DNA of 7,035 nucleotides from Anaeromyxobacteraceae bacterium (GTDB taxonomy: Bacteria > Myxococcota > Myxococcia > Myxococcales > Anaeromyxobacteraceae). This document shows positions 5,273-7,035 of the stretch, piece by piece; the stretch's first letter is position 1, and every line of letters begins with the position of its first letter. The notes under the pieces are model-generated. The model did not search any database and was not told where the DNA came from. It worked only from the letters and a program-made list of their open reading frames with translations. The translations under genes and the position numbers were made by a program. Location of the stretch: positions 1 through 7,035 of the forward strand of contig DAIEMM010000182.1 of assembly GCA_027349605.1 (NCBI GenBank). Reading direction: 5' to 3'.

Positions 5273-6655
5273 GTGACCTCGATTCCTTCCCCGGAACTGA
5301 TCCAGAAGTACGACCGGCCCGGCCCGCGGTACACGAGCTACCCCACCGCGCCGGAGTGGACCGACGCCCTCGGCCCGGAGCAGTTCGCCCGGCACCTGGC
5401 CCGCGCCGACGCCGTGAAGGGGCCGCTGTCCATCTACGTCCACCTGCCGTTCTGCCGCGAGATGTGCCGGTTCTGCGGCTGCAACGTGGTGGCCACGCAC
5501 GACCGCACCCGCGCCGACGCCTACCTCGACGTCCTCGAGAAGGAGGTCGCGCTGGTGGCGAGGCACCTGCCCAACCGGCGGACCTTCACCCAGCTCCACT
5601 GGGGCGGCGGCACGCCCACCTTCCTCGACGAGAAGCAGCTGGCGCGCTGCCACGAGATCATCACCCGCCACTTCGAGTTCGCGAAGGACGGCGAGAAGGC
5701 GATCGAGATCGACCCGGCCATCACCCGTCGCTCGCAGATCGACGCGCTGGCCGAGATGGGCTTCAACCGGATCTCCATGGGCGTCCAGGACTTCGACCCC
5801 CGGGTGCAGGAGACGGTGGGGCGCATCCAGGGCGAGAAGGAGACGGCCGACCTGGTGCAGGCCGCCCGCGACAACGGCTTCAAGGGCGTGAACCTCGACC
5901 TCATCTACGGGCTTCCCTTCCAGACCCGCGAGACCTGGAAGCGGACCCTGGAACGGATCCTGGCCATCCACCCGGACCGCATGGCGGTGTTCGGCTTCGC
6001 CTACGTCCCCTGGGTGAAGCCCCACCAGCGGCTGCTGCCCGAGGCGGCGCTCCCCAGGACCTCCGAGCGGGTGGCGCTCTTCTTCGACGCGGTGGAGACC
6101 TTCACCCGGAGCGGATACCGGCTGATCGGCCTCGACCACTTCGCGCTGGAGACGGACGAGATGGCCCGGGCCCAGGACGAGGGCGTCCTGACCCGCAACT
6201 TCCAGGGCTACACCGTCCGCCCGGCCGACGACACCATCGCCTTCGGCATGAGCTCCATCTCCGACCTGGGCGGCGCCTACGCGCAGAACGCCCACCGGCT
6301 GAAGGACTGGGGGGACAAGGTCGAGGCGGGGATCCTCCCGGTGGTGAAGGGCGCCTCGGTCAACGACGACGACGTGATGCGCCGCCACGTCATCAACCGG
6401 GTGATGTGCCTCCTGCGGCTCGACCTCCGGGAGGTGGCCGCCAAGTTCGGGCCGAAGGCCCGGGCCGAGATCGAGGCCTCCATGAAGCCCGGGCTCCCCG
6501 AGCTGGTCTCGGACGGCCTCGTCACCTTCGACGGCGACGTCCTGCGGGTCACCCCGGTCGGGCAGTTGCTGGTTCGCAACGTGGCCATGATGTTCGACGC
6601 CTACCTGCCCCGTCACGCCCAGGACAAGAAGCAGACCTTCTCCCGAACCGTCTGA
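5273..6655 (+). CDS. hemN: Oxygen-independent coproporphyrinogen III oxidase (dehydrogenase) HemN
   Basis: HemN is a radical SAM enzyme that decarboxylates two propionates of coproporphyrinogen III to give protoporphyrinogen IX without oxygen. The 460-residue protein has PRYTSYPTAPEW (18-29), typical of true HemN. The cluster motif YVHLPFCREMCRFCGC (55-70) has Cys61, Cys65 and Cys68 for the 4Fe-4S cluster plus the extra Cys70. The SAM-contacting GGGTPTF is at 111-117. Residues I recall as contacting the two SAM molecules in the E. coli structure (Glu145, Gln172, Arg184, Asp209, Ile211, Phe310, Gln311, Ile329) are identical here at the same numbers. This separates it from the heme chaperone HemW, which lacks the YTSYPTA segment and the full second SAM site. 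The start is GTG 5273 with a weak GGTGAG (5265-5270) overlapping the hemE stop, so coupling is likely. It suggests heme synthesis under low oxygen, although an aerobic HemF elsewhere is not excluded. Confidence 0.97.
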   Translation: MTSIPSPELIQKYDRPGPRYTSYPTAPEWTDALGPEQFARHLARADAVKGPLSIYVHLPFCREMCRFCGCNVVATHDRTRADAYLDVLEKEVALVARHLPNRRTFTQLHWGGGTPTFLDEKQLARCHEIITRHFEFAKDGEKAIEIDPAITRRSQIDALAEMGFNRISMGVQDFDPRVQETVGRIQGEKETADLVQAARDNGFKGVNLDLIYGLPFQTRETWKRTLERILAIHPDRMAVFGFAYVPWVKPHQRLLPEAALPRTSERVALFFDAVETFTRSGYRLIGLDHFALETDEMARAQDEGVLTRNFQGYTVRPADDTIAFGMSSISDLGGAYAQNAHRLKDWGDKVEAGILPVVKGASVNDDDVMRRHVINRVMCLLRLDLREVAAKFGPKARAEIEASMKPGLPELVSDGLVTFDGDVLRVTPVGQLLVRNVAMMFDAYLPRHAQDKKQTFSRTV

Positions 6656-6656
6656 G

Positions 6657-7035
6657 ATGAAGACCGCCGTCTTCCTCATGAACCTGGGCGGTCCGCGGAA
6701 CCTGGACGAGGTCGAGCCCTACCTCCACGACCTCTTCGCCGATCCGCTCGTCGTCACCGCGCCCTTCGGACCGTTCCGCCCGCTCTTCGCCCGGATCGTC
6801 AGCAAGCTCCGGGCCCCTCGTCGGCCGAGAAGTACCAGCTCATCGGAGGGCGCTCCCCGCTCGTCGAGGGCACCGAGGCCCAGGCCCGGGCGCTCCAGGC
6901 GGAGCTGGGGCCCGGATTCACGGTCCACCTGGCCATGCGGTGCGGCCACCCTGGCACCGCCGAGGGGATCCGCGACGCGCTGGCGGCCGGCGCGGATCGG
7001 GCGGTCTCGCTCCCGCTGTACCCCCAGTTCGCCAA
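6657..7035 (+). CDS. hemH: Ferrochelatase HemH, partial at the right edge and apparently frameshifted
   Basis: Ferrochelatase inserts Fe2+ into protoporphyrin IX, the last step of protoheme synthesis. From ATG 6657, one base after the hemN stop, the frame reads MKTAVFLMNLGGPRNLDEVE, then a segment ending HDLFADPLVV at residues 24-33. This is the canonical start (NLGGP, LF-x-DP). At codon 53-54 (6813-6818) the similarity moves to the -1 frame. From TCG 6821 that frame reads SAEKYQLIGGRSPLVEGTEAQ, then MRCGHP and LPLYPQFA to the edge, all ferrochelatase blocks (Y-x-x-IGG-x-SPL, MRY-x-x-P, LPLYPQ-(Y/F)). Restoring one C in the run at 6814-6817 would give a continuous SKLRAPSSAEKYQL. The original frame happens to stay open to the edge but reads Arg/Ser/Pro-rich nonsense. 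Either a one-base sequencing or assembly error or a real mutation would explain this. The active-site His and Glu regions lie beyond the window. Confidence 0.88.
   Translation, partial: MKTAVFLMNLGGPRNLDEVEPYLHDLFADPLVVTAPFGPFRPLFARIVSKLRAPRRPRSTSSSEGAPRSSRAPRPRPGRSRRSWGPDSRSTWPCGAATLAPPRGSATRWRPARIGRSRSRCTPSSP

Noticed and set aside
5273..6655. HemW (heme chaperone) as an alternative for the hemN gene.
   Set aside because: The YTSYPTA segment and all recalled residues of the second SAM site are present, and the gene lies between hemE and hemH.
4279..6660. A 793-codon open frame on the + strand running across the hemE/hemN junction in another frame.
   Set aside because: The product is Arg/Pro/Gly/His-rich shadow sequence. 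HemE and HemN occupy the same bases with complete family motifs.
4181..6679. An 832-codon open frame on the minus strand spanning hemE and hemN.
   Set aside because: It mirrors the codon pattern of the + strand genes. In DNA this GC-rich, stop codons are rare in the antisense frame. The product is low-complexity (Gly/Asp/His/Val/Arg/Leu) with no recognisable domain.
6810..6820. Programmed -1 ribosomal frameshifting to make HemH.
   Set aside because: The codons CGG GCC CCT do not form an X-XXY-YYZ slippery heptamer, the P-site Ala tRNA would mispair after slipping, and ferrochelatases are not known to use recoding. A missing base is simpler.
1..7035. A novel defence, mobile or biosynthetic system.
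   Set aside because: All coding space is accounted for by recognised housekeeping families in a conserved order. No direct repeats, transposase, integrase, tRNA or CRISPR-like array was seen on either strand.

Overview
The window is a compact, GC-rich stretch of a Gram-negative (diderm) chromosome. All nine genes lie on the + strand with almost no intergenic space. The gene set (bamA end, skp, lpxD, fabZ, lpxA, an LpxI-type hydrolase, then hemE-hemN-hemH), the frequent GTG starts and the strong G/C bias at third codon positions suggest a delta-proteobacterial lineage such as Myxococcota. That placement is inference from gene order and composition. No rRNA or other taxonomic marker is present.

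Region 1 (1-4132) is an outer-membrane biogenesis operon. It opens with the last 45 codons of the beta-barrel assembly protein BamA. It continues with the periplasmic chaperone Skp/OmpH, the lipid A acyltransferase LpxD, the dehydratase FabZ, the first lipid A enzyme LpxA, the UDP-diacylglucosamine pyrophosphatase LpxI, and a small DUF167/YggU protein. Genes are separated by 0-20 bases or overlap, so one transcript with translational coupling is likely. FabZ works on 3-hydroxyacyl-ACP, the same acyl donors that LpxA and LpxD use, and LpxI acts on the LpxD-derived product after LpxC deacetylation. LpxC and LpxB are not in this window.

Region 2 (4133-4201) is the only real gap. It holds a candidate intrinsic terminator for the lipid A operon, then an extended -10-like promoter inside an imperfect inverted repeat that ends three bases before hemE. 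It looks like the boundary between two transcription units.

Region 3 (4202-7035) is a late-heme operon. HemE (uroporphyrinogen decarboxylase) makes coproporphyrinogen III, HemN (oxygen-independent radical SAM dehydrogenase) makes protoporphyrinogen IX, and HemH (ferrochelatase) inserts iron. HemH is cut by the window edge and carries an apparent -1 frameshift at a C run (about 6814-6817). The protoporphyrinogen oxidase needed between HemN and HemH is not seen and may lie just downstream.

I found no mobile element, CRISPR array, tRNA, rRNA or obviously novel system. This is conserved housekeeping DNA. The points most worth a second look are the broken hemH frame and the dyad/promoter structure at the hemE start.
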